DNA of 5,302 nucleotides from Holophagales bacterium (lineage in GTDB: Bacteria; Acidobacteriota; Holophagae; Holophagales; Holophagaceae), in contig JAITFL010000096.1 in assembly GCA_031281385.1 (NCBI GenBank), positions 1 through 5,302 on the forward strand. Reading direction: 5' to 3'. Made by a program: the position numbers and the translations under genes. Every line of letters starts with the position of its first letter. Within the stretch, counting starts at the first letter, position 1. This document shows positions 1-5,295 of the stretch, piece after piece. The notes beneath the pieces are model-generated. The model had not been told where the DNA came from. It searched no databases and saw nothing but the letters and a program-made list of their open reading frames with translations.

Positions 1-53
1 GCCCGCGCCCGCTCCGCCAGCTTCTTCATGAACGGCGACTTTGGCCTGGCCAT
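1..53 (-). CDS. Start of an unidentified gene, truncated by the window edge
   Basis: Reading leftward from an ATG at 53-51, the frame stays open to the edge of the window and gives MARPKSPFMKKLAERAR, 17 residues. Directly upstream, at 54-62, the minus strand reads GGAGGGAAC, a strong Shine-Dalgarno-like sequence at suitable spacing, and this decides the start. An earlier ATG nearby (near 66) closes after about a dozen codons. Codons in the open stretch are G/C-ending, like the neighbouring genes. The peptide is basic with no hydrophobic segment, which suggests a cytoplasmic protein, but it is too short to assign a family. It is separated from the yibQ-like gene by about 120 AT-rich bases carrying a palindrome and a candidate promoter, so it probably starts its own transcript. 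The call rests on the ribosome binding site and the open frame only. Confidence 0.45.
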   Translation of the reverse strand, partial: MARPKSPFMKKLAERAR

Positions 54-110
54 GTTCCCTCCATCATGGCCACATTCTGACACATATTATTAATATTTAC
101 AATAGGACAC

Positions 111-159
111 GATATTATACCAAGTTGCGTTCATCTGAACGCAATTTGGTATTAATATC
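111..159. repeat. 22-bp imperfect palindrome, possible terminator or dispersed palindromic element
   Basis: Arms at 111-132 and 137-159 pair around the four-base loop ATCT. The only flaws are one unpaired extra base in the right arm and one G-T position, a G-U wobble in plus-strand RNA. The inner stem TTGCGTTC/GAACGCAA is perfect. It sits 15 bases beyond the stop codon of the yibQ-like gene, where a terminator is expected. Neither side has a clean T-run, so it is not a textbook intrinsic terminator. It could equally be a dispersed palindromic repeat or a protein-binding site. It also contains the candidate -10 element for the next gene. Confidence 0.6.
114..119 (-). promoter_or_regulatory. 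Candidate extended -10 promoter element for the leftmost gene
   Basis: On the minus strand this hexamer is a perfect TATAAT, preceded by TGG, which gives the extended -10 pattern TGnTATAAT. Transcription would begin near 107 and leave a leader of about 50 bases before the ATG at 53. There is no good -35 at 17 bases; TTGCGT is present at a 19-base spacing. An extended -10 can work without a strong -35. The element lies inside one arm of the palindrome at 111-159, so hairpin or cruciform formation and promoter use would compete. This is motif reading only. Confidence 0.35.
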
Positions 160-174
160 GGCATAAGGCAGGGC

Positions 175-1161
175 CTATCGCGCCAGCTCCGAGGCGTATG
201 AGAATTTCACTTCCCGCTTCGCGGCGGGCAGCACCGCCTCAAGAAAGGCGAGCGTCTCAGGGTGGATGTGGCCGATGATCACCGCTTGGCCGTCCTGCCC
301 GGCAAAGGCAAGAACCCTTTCCCACTGGCGGGTCATCTCGGCGACGCTTGGGTTGTCGTCCAGAAACACTTTCCTTTGCATAGAAGGGATGCCCAGCTTT
401 CTAGCCACTTCCAGTGCTACTGTATCTTTTTCTGTGCGGCTGTCCAAAAAATACCAGTTGCTCTTTTTTACCTCGCCCAGCACCCAAGCCATTTTTTCTG
501 CATCGGGCGTGATACGGCTGCCCATGTGGTTGTTCAGGCCCACAGCAAAGGGGATTTCTTTCATGGCCTGCCGCACCCTTTCCCGCACCTCTGCCTCCGG
601 CTGCTCAAACAAGATCGCGCCAGGGCCAGGGTTCTTCCCAGCCGCCGGATATCCAATGGGTTCCATCGGCATGTGCAGGATGACCTCTTTGCCTTTTTGG
701 TGGGCGATGGCTGCGCTTTCGCGGGTATGTTGCAAAAATGGGAGAACCGCTACAGTTAGTGGGATGTCCAAATTGCAAAGCCTCTGGACAAGAGCCAAGT
801 CTGCCTGTCCAAGGTCGTCTATCACCAGTGCGATGCGCGGCAGCGGCATTTGGATTTTTGCGACATTTGATTCAGGCGCATTTTTTTGCACGCCGCTAAC
901 GTGGACATTCGGGCTGGGTGCTGGATTCGCGGGCGCATCGGCGCCGACGGATCCATGGCTGGTTTTGTCGCGCTTTCCAGCAGGGGAAGCTTTAGTCGCG
1001 CCTGCTGTTGGGGCCGCCGCCACTTCTTTTTTGCCAATGACGCTGTCGCTGGCGCAGGCCCTTTGCAGCAGTGCGCCCCCAAGGAGGCCCAAAAGCAGCA
1101 TAGCTACCGCCAAAAACAATAGTGCCCTTGTTGACCGTTTCGCGCCGCGCCGCTTTGCCAT
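175..1161 (-). CDS. yibQ: Divergent polysaccharide deacetylase family protein (YibQ type)
   Basis: This 328-residue protein has a basic N-terminus, one hydrophobic segment (about residues 13-32) that serves as a signal anchor, a low-complexity Ala/Pro/Lys linker (about 38-105), and a deacetylase-fold domain from about 108 to the end. It should lie in the periplasm, tethered to the inner membrane. Family motifs visible are the paired aspartates in LVIDDLG (112-118), HMPMEP (163-168), NNHMGS with its histidine (210-215), FLDSRT (238-243), VFLDD (265-269) and GHIHPETL (297-304). The family is the divergent branch of polysaccharide deacetylases (DUF610 type); its reaction is not well established, although its genes accompany envC and ctpA, which points to the cell wall. 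The histidines and aspartates expected for metal binding look intact. The usual GHPxP-like motif reads GHIHP here. The ATG at 1161 has only a weak AGG seven bases upstream, but the short basic n-region before the hydrophobic segment supports it. It is probably the last gene of the unit with the His-rich and S41-like genes. Confidence 0.94.
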   Translation of the reverse strand: MAKRRGAKRSTRALLFLAVAMLLLGLLGGALLQRACASDSVIGKKEVAAAPTAGATKASPAGKRDKTSHGSVGADAPANPAPSPNVHVSGVQKNAPESNVAKIQMPLPRIALVIDDLGQADLALVQRLCNLDIPLTVAVLPFLQHTRESAAIAHQKGKEVILHMPMEPIGYPAAGKNPGPGAILFEQPEAEVRERVRQAMKEIPFAVGLNNHMGSRITPDAEKMAWVLGEVKKSNWYFLDSRTEKDTVALEVARKLGIPSMQRKVFLDDNPSVAEMTRQWERVLAFAGQDGQAVIIGHIHPETLAFLEAVLPAAKREVKFSYASELAR

Positions 1162-1246
1162 TTATTTGCCTATGCAGGTATTGGGCGCATCAATGTCGGA
1201 ATTGGACCACATTCAAATCTACAACATCAAAGCCATGCTCTGTCAT
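1162..1246 (-). other. Two overlapping tiny reading frames bridging the His-rich gene and yibQ
   Basis: The gap between the two genes (1162-1254) is not empty. An 18-codon frame MTEHGFDVVDLNVVQFRH starts at 1246 and stops at 1190. Just upstream of its ATG is the purine run AGGGGG, which overlaps the stop codon of the His-rich gene. A second frame, MWSNSDIDAPNTCIGK, starts at 1212 and its TAA at 1164-1162 directly abuts the ATG of the yibQ-like gene at 1161. Together they could carry ribosomes from one gene to the next by translational coupling, which would fit the weak ribosome binding site of the yibQ-like gene. Frames this short arise easily by chance and the peptides resemble nothing I know, so this is a low-confidence entry. 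Confidence 0.2.
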
Positions 1247-1254
1247 ATGACCCC

Positions 1255-1809
1255 CTACTCCCGTTGCAATACCCAAGCATAATTGAACCAGTTATAGATT
1301 CCAGTTTCAGGTATATGGCCAGATCCGTCACTCAATTCAGTGCCATCAAACTCAACGATTATTTCGTTGACCTCCCACTCATGATCCGGATCGTGATGAT
1401 GAAACGTCAGCCTCTTGCAATGGTCTATATGAGGGATTCTACGCAATGCCTGAAACTGTTCTTGGCTTATATGAAGCTTTTTTTTCAAATGTGGCGGAAG
1501 ATGGCCGCCGATAGGATGGGCCAGAAGGTGACCGTCGCCAGGGTGGGGCGGAACGCCGCCAGGATGTGGCGGAAGGTGGCCATCGCCGGGGTGGGGCTGA
1601 ACGCCGCCAGGATGGGCCAGAAGGTGGCTGTCGCCGGGGTGTGGCGGAAGGTGGCCATCGCCAGGGTGGGGCGGAACGCTGCCAGGGTGTGGCAGAAGGT
1701 GGCTGTCGCCGGGGTGTGGCGTAAGATGGTCGCTGACAGGGTGGGCCAGTTGCTTGTTCACAACACCATCTATAATCCCATTTTTATTACTCTCTTGTTT
1801 GTTATCCAT
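1255..1809 (-). CDS. His/Pro/Gly-rich tandem-repeat protein, function unknown
   Basis: This is a 184-residue protein of no family I recognise. Residues 1-22 are polar (MDNKQESNKN...). Residues 23-106 are ten tandem units that each begin with His-Pro, alternating nine-residue forms (HPGDGHLPP, HPGDSHLLA) with seven-residue forms (HPGGVPP). Residues 107-184 form a non-repetitive tail containing the cluster FHHHDPDHEWE and ending IYNWFNYAWVLQRE, which looks like a small folded domain. There are 26 histidines in total, about 14 percent. No signal peptide or membrane segment is visible, so it is probably cytoplasmic. Metal binding is a reasonable guess from the histidine content but is inference only. 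The ATG lies 18 bases after the stop of the S41-like gene, behind a purine-rich GAGAGAGACGG, so the two are probably co-transcribed. That the frame stays open through both the repeats and an unrelated tail argues for a real gene. Confidence 0.75.
   Translation of the reverse strand: MDNKQESNKNGIIDGVVNKQLAHPVSDHLTPHPGDSHLLPHPGSVPPHPGDGHLPPHPGDSHLLAHPGGVQPHPGDGHLPPHPGGVPPHPGDGHLLAHPIGGHLPPHLKKKLHISQEQFQALRRIPHIDHCKRLTFHHHDPDHEWEVNEIIVEFDGTELSDGSGHIPETGIYNWFNYAWVLQRE
1492..1743 (-). repeat. Coding tandem repeat of 27-bp and 21-bp units within the His-rich gene
   Basis: Ten units of 27 or 21 bases follow one another with lengths 27-27-21-27-27-21-27-21-27-27, all multiples of three. A higher-order 75-bp duplication is clear: 1642-1716 and 1567-1641 match at 69 of 75 positions by my count, and encode the unit triplet HPGDSHLL(P/A), HPG(S/G)V(P/Q)P, HPGDGHLPP twice. 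The closeness of the copies points to recent expansion by slippage or unequal recombination, so unit number probably varies between strains without breaking the frame. Confidence 0.9.
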
Positions 1810-1827
1810 CCGTCTCTCTCTAACGAT

Positions 1828-3096
1828 TTATTCAAGCATTTCCTGCATCCCATGCCCCATGTGCGCCACCTTTTGCGGGACTTCCTTTGGTCTGTTCGGA
1901 CCCTTTTCCAACGCCTCCAGCACCCTTGGCAAAAAGTCCTCGTTGTCCGGCACTCCCCGCAGTGAATAATCGGGCACCAGGCCAGTTGGCCTCATTTGGC
2001 CCCCCGCCAACCCCATATCCAGCCTTTCGCCCCCCGCTCCCAGCCAGCGCTTGGCAACGATCTCGACGGCCCCGCCCTGCCTGAGCGGCAGCGTCTTGAG
2101 TTCAACGGCGTTGCCTTGTGTGCGTTCGCCCAAAAATACGATATCCACTGCTGAATTATTTGCGCCAATTGACTGGGTTCCCAGATTTTTCAGAGCGAAC
2201 GCCAGCGTTTCCGCAGGGCCCATGGTCCCTTGCCCTACCAAAACAGCAATTTTTTTTGAATGTACGCCGCCATTGTGAGGCACCGGCAAGGGCCTGTCTG
2301 GCTGCCCGACCTCCTGCAAAGTGGCAAAAGTGCCGCCGCATCCTAAAAAGGAAGCCACCTTGGCCGCTTCGGCGTAGCTGCCGCTCGGGCAATTCCTGAC
2401 GTCCAAGACCAAGGGCAGCTTGGAGTCTGCCGCCTTCAGGATAGCCTTCATCTCTGCCGCCCTGCCCTCGCTCAAGTCGGGGAGTGCCACCAAGACAGCT
2501 TTGGGGCCAACGCTGGACACAATGGGCTGCCGCTTGAGTTTCTCCCTCTTTATGGTTATTTTTTTTTGCTCCCTCGTGACTGCCGACATGCGCAAAATTT
2601 CCAGTTCGCTGCCAACGGCCCCGCGCAGTCTTCGCTCCATCGCCCAATGGCTCATAGAGCTTATCGGCTCATTGTCTATTTTCCTCACCCAGTCACCGAT
2701 TTGGAACCCAGCGGCCGATGCAGGGCTGTTTGGGGCCACCCCCACCACGTATGCGATGATCTTGTCTTTGACCAATGTGAGGCCCGTCTCGCCGGGGCCT
2801 GGGCTAGGCAGTTGGGTTTCTTCTGGGCTCAGGTAGGAATTCAGCAGGCTGGCCCGCTCCAGCGCACCCTGAATGCCGCCGTCCAGCACCCTGCCCAAGT
2901 CGGGGACTTCCACGTAGCTGTTTCGGATATGGGCTATCACGTCTTGGATGTCAGCTAGGCCGGCCAGAGGGTCGTCGCTCTGAGCCGCCCGCTGCATGAC
3001 CTCCAGCTGCCTATGTTCCTGCCTGTGGAACATCGGCACCGTGAACGCCACGATCAAAGGTAAGGTCAGTAGGGTTAGCCAAGTGCGCTGGTGCAT
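1828..3096 (-). CDS. S41/CtpA family PDZ protein, probable inactive protease homologue
   Basis: With the ATG at 3096 this is a 422-residue protein, close to the usual CtpA length. Residues 5-22 form a signal or anchor segment, so it should be periplasmic. An N-terminal helical region (about 46-93, with IRNSYVEV) is followed by a PDZ domain (about 103-170, with SPASAAGFQIGDWVRKID) and the S41 core (about 198-380, with LVLDVRNCPSG in place of the usual LDLRNNPGG, and a TGLVPDY end). The nucleophile motif, usually GSASASE, reads GTMGPAE (290-296), placing Gly293 where the serine belongs. The lysine motif, usually GE(K/R)TFGKG, reads GERTQGNA (323-330), with Asn329 at the lysine. It therefore probably lacks peptidase activity and may act as a binding or scaffold protein. 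There is extra sequence (about 305-320) between these motifs. No clear ribosome binding site precedes 3096; an in-frame ATG at 3171 would add 25 residues. The shape of the signal segment favours 3096. Confidence 0.88.
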   Translation of the reverse strand: MHQRTWLTLLTLPLIVAFTVPMFHRQEHRQLEVMQRAAQSDDPLAGLADIQDVIAHIRNSYVEVPDLGRVLDGGIQGALERASLLNSYLSPEETQLPSPGPGETGLTLVKDKIIAYVVGVAPNSPASAAGFQIGDWVRKIDNEPISSMSHWAMERRLRGAVGSELEILRMSAVTREQKKITIKREKLKRQPIVSSVGPKAVLVALPDLSEGRAAEMKAILKAADSKLPLVLDVRNCPSGSYAEAAKVASFLGCGGTFATLQEVGQPDRPLPVPHNGGVHSKKIAVLVGQGTMGPAETLAFALKNLGTQSIGANNSAVDIVFLGERTQGNAVELKTLPLRQGGAVEIVAKRWLGAGGERLDMGLAGGQMRPTGLVPDYSLRGVPDNEDFLPRVLEALEKGPNRPKEVPQKVAHMGHGMQEMLE

Positions 3097-3241
3097 TGGT
3101 AAAGTGTAGGCCCATTCATACCGTTTTGCAATCAGACGAACATCATTCCAACCTCCCCCCCGCGCACCCATCGGAGCTATCCCACAAGCATCGGTACCCA
3201 CATCGAAGTTGCCGTCCGCAGGGCGGCAGGGGTCTCGAAGC
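3097..3241. other. Upstream region of the S41-like gene with no convincing element
   Basis: About 145 bases lie between the S41-like start and the left repeat. The S41 frame remains open through it and on to 3321, giving a Gly/Arg/Trp-rich stretch that looks non-coding. A possible -35/-10 pair on the minus strand (TTGCAA, 17 bases, TACACT) ends only six bases before the ATG, which would imply a leaderless message. I do not regard it as supported. A GGGGGGGAGG run at about 3149-3158 precedes only a four-codon frame. Confidence 0.3.
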
Positions 3242-3361
3242 CATCTCCCAAATATCCGCCCGAATATAGGGCAGTAAGTGAAGCGAGTATCCGGGGTCTG
3301 GGGGGTAGCGAAGGGAGCCACTCGCTTGCGAGTGGGACCCGAGCGGACCCCCAGTGAGCAT
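3242..3361 (+). repeat. Left copy of an inverted structured repeat
   Basis: This stretch matches the reverse complement of 3706-3857. Shared blocks in the same order are CATCTCCCAAA (3242-3252), ATATCCGCCC (3252-3261), a 39-base core at 3265-3303 that agrees at 34 of 39 positions with 3765-3803, and CCCCAGTGAGCAT (3349-3361). The part between the core and the last block is a hairpin whose sequence differs between copies while the pairing is kept. The right copy has about 29 extra bases after the first block. The similarity is clear enough that the two copies are homologous. The class of element is unknown to me. Confidence 0.85.
3298..3354. repeat. Hairpin of the left repeat copy
   Basis: The outer stem CTGGGGG (3298-3304) pairs with CCCCCAG (3348-3354). 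The inner stem CCACTCGC (3318-3325) pairs with GCGAGTGG (3328-3335) around a two-base TT loop. A short GGG/CCC helix (3313-3315 with 3338-3340) lies between them. The two main stems occupy the same places as in the right copy but have different bases. Confidence 0.75.
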
Positions 3362-3434
3362 CCGGGCGGACTCCATGCCCCGGCGGTGGATGAAGCAAGT
3401 TGCCAGGCGCGACTTCCCGAGTACGAAAATTGAT

Positions 3435-3626
3435 GCGGCTTCGCCGCGATGATTTTTTTGCCGAATAGTCACGCAGCGAGGTCATTCGCTGCTTAAACTT
3501 CTCTAAAAGGGCGGGAGCCCTAAGAGGAAGGCGCTTAGTGGCACTAAGCCTTGACGCTGCGGGGCAGCGTCAGGGCCAAGTGCCACTTGGCTGCCTTCTG
3601 GATGTAGCGAGCCACCGAAGGCGGTG
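3435..3626. repeat. Run of seven consecutive short hairpins between the inverted repeats
   Basis: Seven inverted repeats follow one another in about 190 bases. They are GCGGC/GCCGC (3435-3447), GCAGCGA/TCGCTGC (3473-3492), CTTCTCT/AGAGGAAG with an inner GGGC/GCCC (3498-3530), GCTTAGTG/CACTAAGC with a one-base centre (3533-3549), TGACGCTGC/GCAGCGTCA with a GGG loop (3552-3572), CCAAGTG/CACTTGG (3576-3590) and CACCG/CGGTG (3613-3626). All are perfect except the third, which has one bulge. The first is followed by seven T (3453-3459), resembling a weak plus-strand terminator, though no plus-strand gene precedes it. The minus strand has a frame from 3485 to 3177 that I judge non-coding. This could be a structured RNA or the core of a non-autonomous mobile element. 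Confidence 0.6.
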
Positions 3627-3705
3627 AGCGGATTTGAAGCCGCGCCTCGCCAGGCCCCTCTTGCGGCCTGTTTCGCTTCTCAGAGGATCTTGGAAACCTT
3701 CCTAA

Positions 3706-3857
3706 ATGCTCACTGGGGATTCAGCGGGGAACCTGGCCGCATGCGGCCAGAACCCCCGCTTACTCCCCAGACCCCTTCTACTCGCCTCGCTTACTGCCCT
3801 ATATAGGGGCGGATATATGGGCGCTTCTTCGATGGGCGGGCCGATGTTTGGGAGATG
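3706..3857 (-). repeat. Right copy of the inverted structured repeat
   Basis: Read on the minus strand, this copy has the same order of blocks as 3242-3361, from CATCTCCCAAA (3857-3847) to CCCCAGTGAGCAT (3718-3706). About 29 additional bases (roughly 3817-3846) sit after the first block. The copies face each other and enclose about 345 bases. No transposase or other gene is present between or beside them, and I could not identify a target-site duplication at the outer ends. Confidence 0.85.
3713..3770. repeat. Three-stem hairpin of the right repeat copy
   Basis: Three perfect helices stack on one axis: CTGGGGA (3713-3719) with TCCCCAG (3764-3770), AGCGGGG (3723-3729) with CCCCGCT (3754-3760), and CTGGCCGC (3733-3740) with GCGGCCAG (3743-3750) around a two-base AT loop. 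They are separated by two symmetric three-by-three internal loops. This gives 22 paired positions in 58 bases, a regular structure unlikely to be chance. Confidence 0.85.
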
Positions 3858-3945
3858 CCTCCGAGGTTGGCTTTTCAAGCGGGGACAATCCCCACCCGCC
3901 GCTAGACGCTCAATCCGCCACTGCCCACTGCCAACCCCCTCCCTC
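3858..3945. other. Region downstream of the DUF3472 gene without a clear terminator
   Basis: This stretch follows the stop codon of the DUF3472 gene. It contains one small inverted repeat, GGGGA/TCCCC (3881-3893), which has no T-run on the minus-strand side and is weak for a terminator. Nothing else is recognisable. Together with the repeat block to its left it completes an 849-base gap without a supported gene. Confidence 0.4.
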
Positions 3946-5295
3946 CTACAGTTTCGAGAAGTCTATGTCCGGCGGGGCGCCGTTGGCGGCCCTGTTGAAT
4001 ACGCTGTTGATTGGCGTGGTGTCGTCAAAGAAGCCGCAGTTCTGCAGATAGAACCTGCTGCCCACAGCGCCGCCCTGGTAGTCCAGTCTCATGCGCTGGC
4101 GGGCCGTGTCGTCGGCGGTGAAGGTCGCGGTTGTTATCTCCACCCACTCCCCCTCCCTGGTCCTGGCCCACTGGTTCCCATAGTAGCCGCGGCGCGTGAA
4201 CTGGCCGGAGAAAGTCTGGAAGTTCTCCAAAAACGAATAGCAGCCGGTGTACCACGTGTTAGTGATCGGGCGGCTCCAGGAGGCTATCAGCCTCCAGCCG
4301 CCCCTGTCGGGGTCAAAGAAATAGGCCGTGTACGTGGTGCGGTTGCCGCCCGCCGGGAACACCCGGTTCAGGAACTTGTAAGTGACGCCGGCCCTCCACG
4401 GGTAAACCAAATAGCTCTGCCCGCCAGAGCCCTCGCCGCCGAAGTCATTGGTTGTCACGCCATCGCCCTTCGCCAGAAGCTCGACGCGCTGGTCGGAGGG
4501 GATCTCGTTTGGGTTGTCGGTGCTGTAAGGGCTCCAGACGGAGAACAGCATGCGGCGCTCGGTGGTGGAGTTCACCTGCATCCCAAAATAGCCCTGGCCG
4601 AAGCCGTTCGCCATGAAATAGCTGCCGATTACGTCCTGGCCCTGCTCTATCGTCACCTCGTTGTAGAACCACTCGATGTCCCTGCCCGGCGGGAACGCGT
4701 ACCGCAGGTGGTCCGAAGGCCCCCTGCGCCCATAGCCGAAGGAGAAGCCCTCTTTCACGAAGTCTATGTCGTATTCCCTCAGGTCGCCGCCAACGCCCAG
4801 GTTGTAGATGGGCGAGGGGAACATGCTGCCGCTCCTGGAGAGGCCCTCCAGGGTCACCTTCACGTAGCCAGGCTGGCTGTTTGTGAAGTCGCCGATGGCG
4901 ACGAACTGCTTGTTGCCGGCCCTGATTTTTAAGTCCGTGGTCGTGTTTAAGGCTGTGACGCGTATCTCGCAGTCGTTCCTGGCGTCCAGCTCCAGGGCCA
5001 GCTTCACATCCCCCGCCCTGTTGGCGCGGAAGTAGATGTCGAACTTCTTTGACTGGTCTATCCAGCCGTCAATGCCGTAGGACGTGATGCGGCTGTCGTC
5101 GCTGGTGCTGTTGGTGGTGTTGGACTGCACCCACGAGTTCCCGCCGAGGGGCACCAGGGCGTAGTCGCTCTTCTGGGGCGGCCGCTCGCCGTTGTCGCCG
5201 CCGCCTTTTCGCGGGCCCGACGAGCAGGCCAGAAAGAGCAGGCAGAAGCTTGCGGCCGCAACATAAAGCAGGTTTGCGAGTCTGGCTCTTGGCAT
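3946..5295 (-). CDS. DUF5077 and DUF3472 domain protein, probable exported lipoprotein
   Basis: This is a complete 449-residue protein. Residues 1-23 are a signal peptide ending FLA before Cys24 (CSSG), a plausible but not classical lipobox because Phe occupies the -3 position. A Gly/Lys/Pro-rich spacer leads to a beta-rich DUF5077-like domain (about 43-170, starting YALVPLGGNSWV, with GIDGWID, IYFRAN and GYVKVTLEGLSRSG). A DUF3472 domain follows (about 183-426), with SDHLRY, WFYNEVTIE, YFMANGFGQGYFGMQV, MLFSVWSP, NDFGGEGSGGQS, WRAGVTYKFL, FLENF, GEWVEI and YLQNCGFF. Neither domain has a settled biochemical role. DUF3472 proteins are typically secreted and the fold looks suited to carbohydrate or surface binding, which is inference. 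GGAG lies just upstream of the ATG, at the right edge of the window. The gene is separated from the S41-like gene by the repeat region and is probably transcribed independently. Confidence 0.94.
   Translation of the reverse strand: MPRARLANLLYVAAASFCLLFLACSSGPRKGGGDNGERPPQKSDYALVPLGGNSWVQSNTTNSTSDDSRITSYGIDGWIDQSKKFDIYFRANRAGDVKLALELDARNDCEIRVTALNTTTDLKIRAGNKQFVAIGDFTNSQPGYVKVTLEGLSRSGSMFPSPIYNLGVGGDLREYDIDFVKEGFSFGYGRRGPSDHLRYAFPPGRDIEWFYNEVTIEQGQDVIGSYFMANGFGQGYFGMQVNSTTERRMLFSVWSPYSTDNPNEIPSDQRVELLAKGDGVTTNDFGGEGSGGQSYLVYPWRAGVTYKFLNRVFPAGGNRTTYTAYFFDPDRGGWRLIASWSRPITNTWYTGCYSFLENFQTFSGQFTRRGYYGNQWARTREGEWVEITTATFTADDTARQRMRLDYQGGAVGSRFYLQNCGFFDDTTPINSVFNRAANGAPPDIDFSKL

Noticed and set aside
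266..1282. Plus-strand open frame of 338 codons opposite the yibQ-like gene
   Set aside because: It is antisense to a gene with all family motifs in place, and its translation resembles no protein family.
1492..1743. Regular repeats that could suggest a CRISPR array
   Set aside because: Units are contiguous without unique spacers, have lengths of 21 and 27 bases, and keep one reading frame. They are coding repeats of the His-rich protein.
1264..1965. Plus-strand open frame of 233 codons opposite the His-rich gene and the end of the S41-like gene
   Set aside because: It owes its length to the frame-preserving repeat read in antisense, has no ribosome binding site of note, and would cross two minus-strand genes.
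3435..3459. GC hairpin followed by seven T, resembling an intrinsic terminator on the plus strand
   Set aside because: There is no plus-strand gene to terminate, the stem is only five base pairs, and five bases separate it from the T-run. It is kept only as part of the hairpin array.
3177..3485. Minus-strand frame of 102 codons across the left repeat, starting MTSLRDYSAKK
   Set aside because: Its sequence is made of repeat and hairpin DNA, other frames in the same stretch are also open, and there is no domain or convincing ribosome binding site. Copies elsewhere could still make it look conserved.
3533..3590. Consecutive palindromes that could suggest an integron attC site
   Set aside because: I see no paired core sites with the expected GTTRRRY/RYYYAAC arrangement, no integrase and no cassette gene.
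3706..4932. Plus-strand open frame of 408 codons
   Set aside because: It starts within the right repeat copy and runs antisense to the strongly supported DUF3472 gene. Its Ala/Val/Arg-rich translation is typical of an antisense shadow in G+C-rich DNA.
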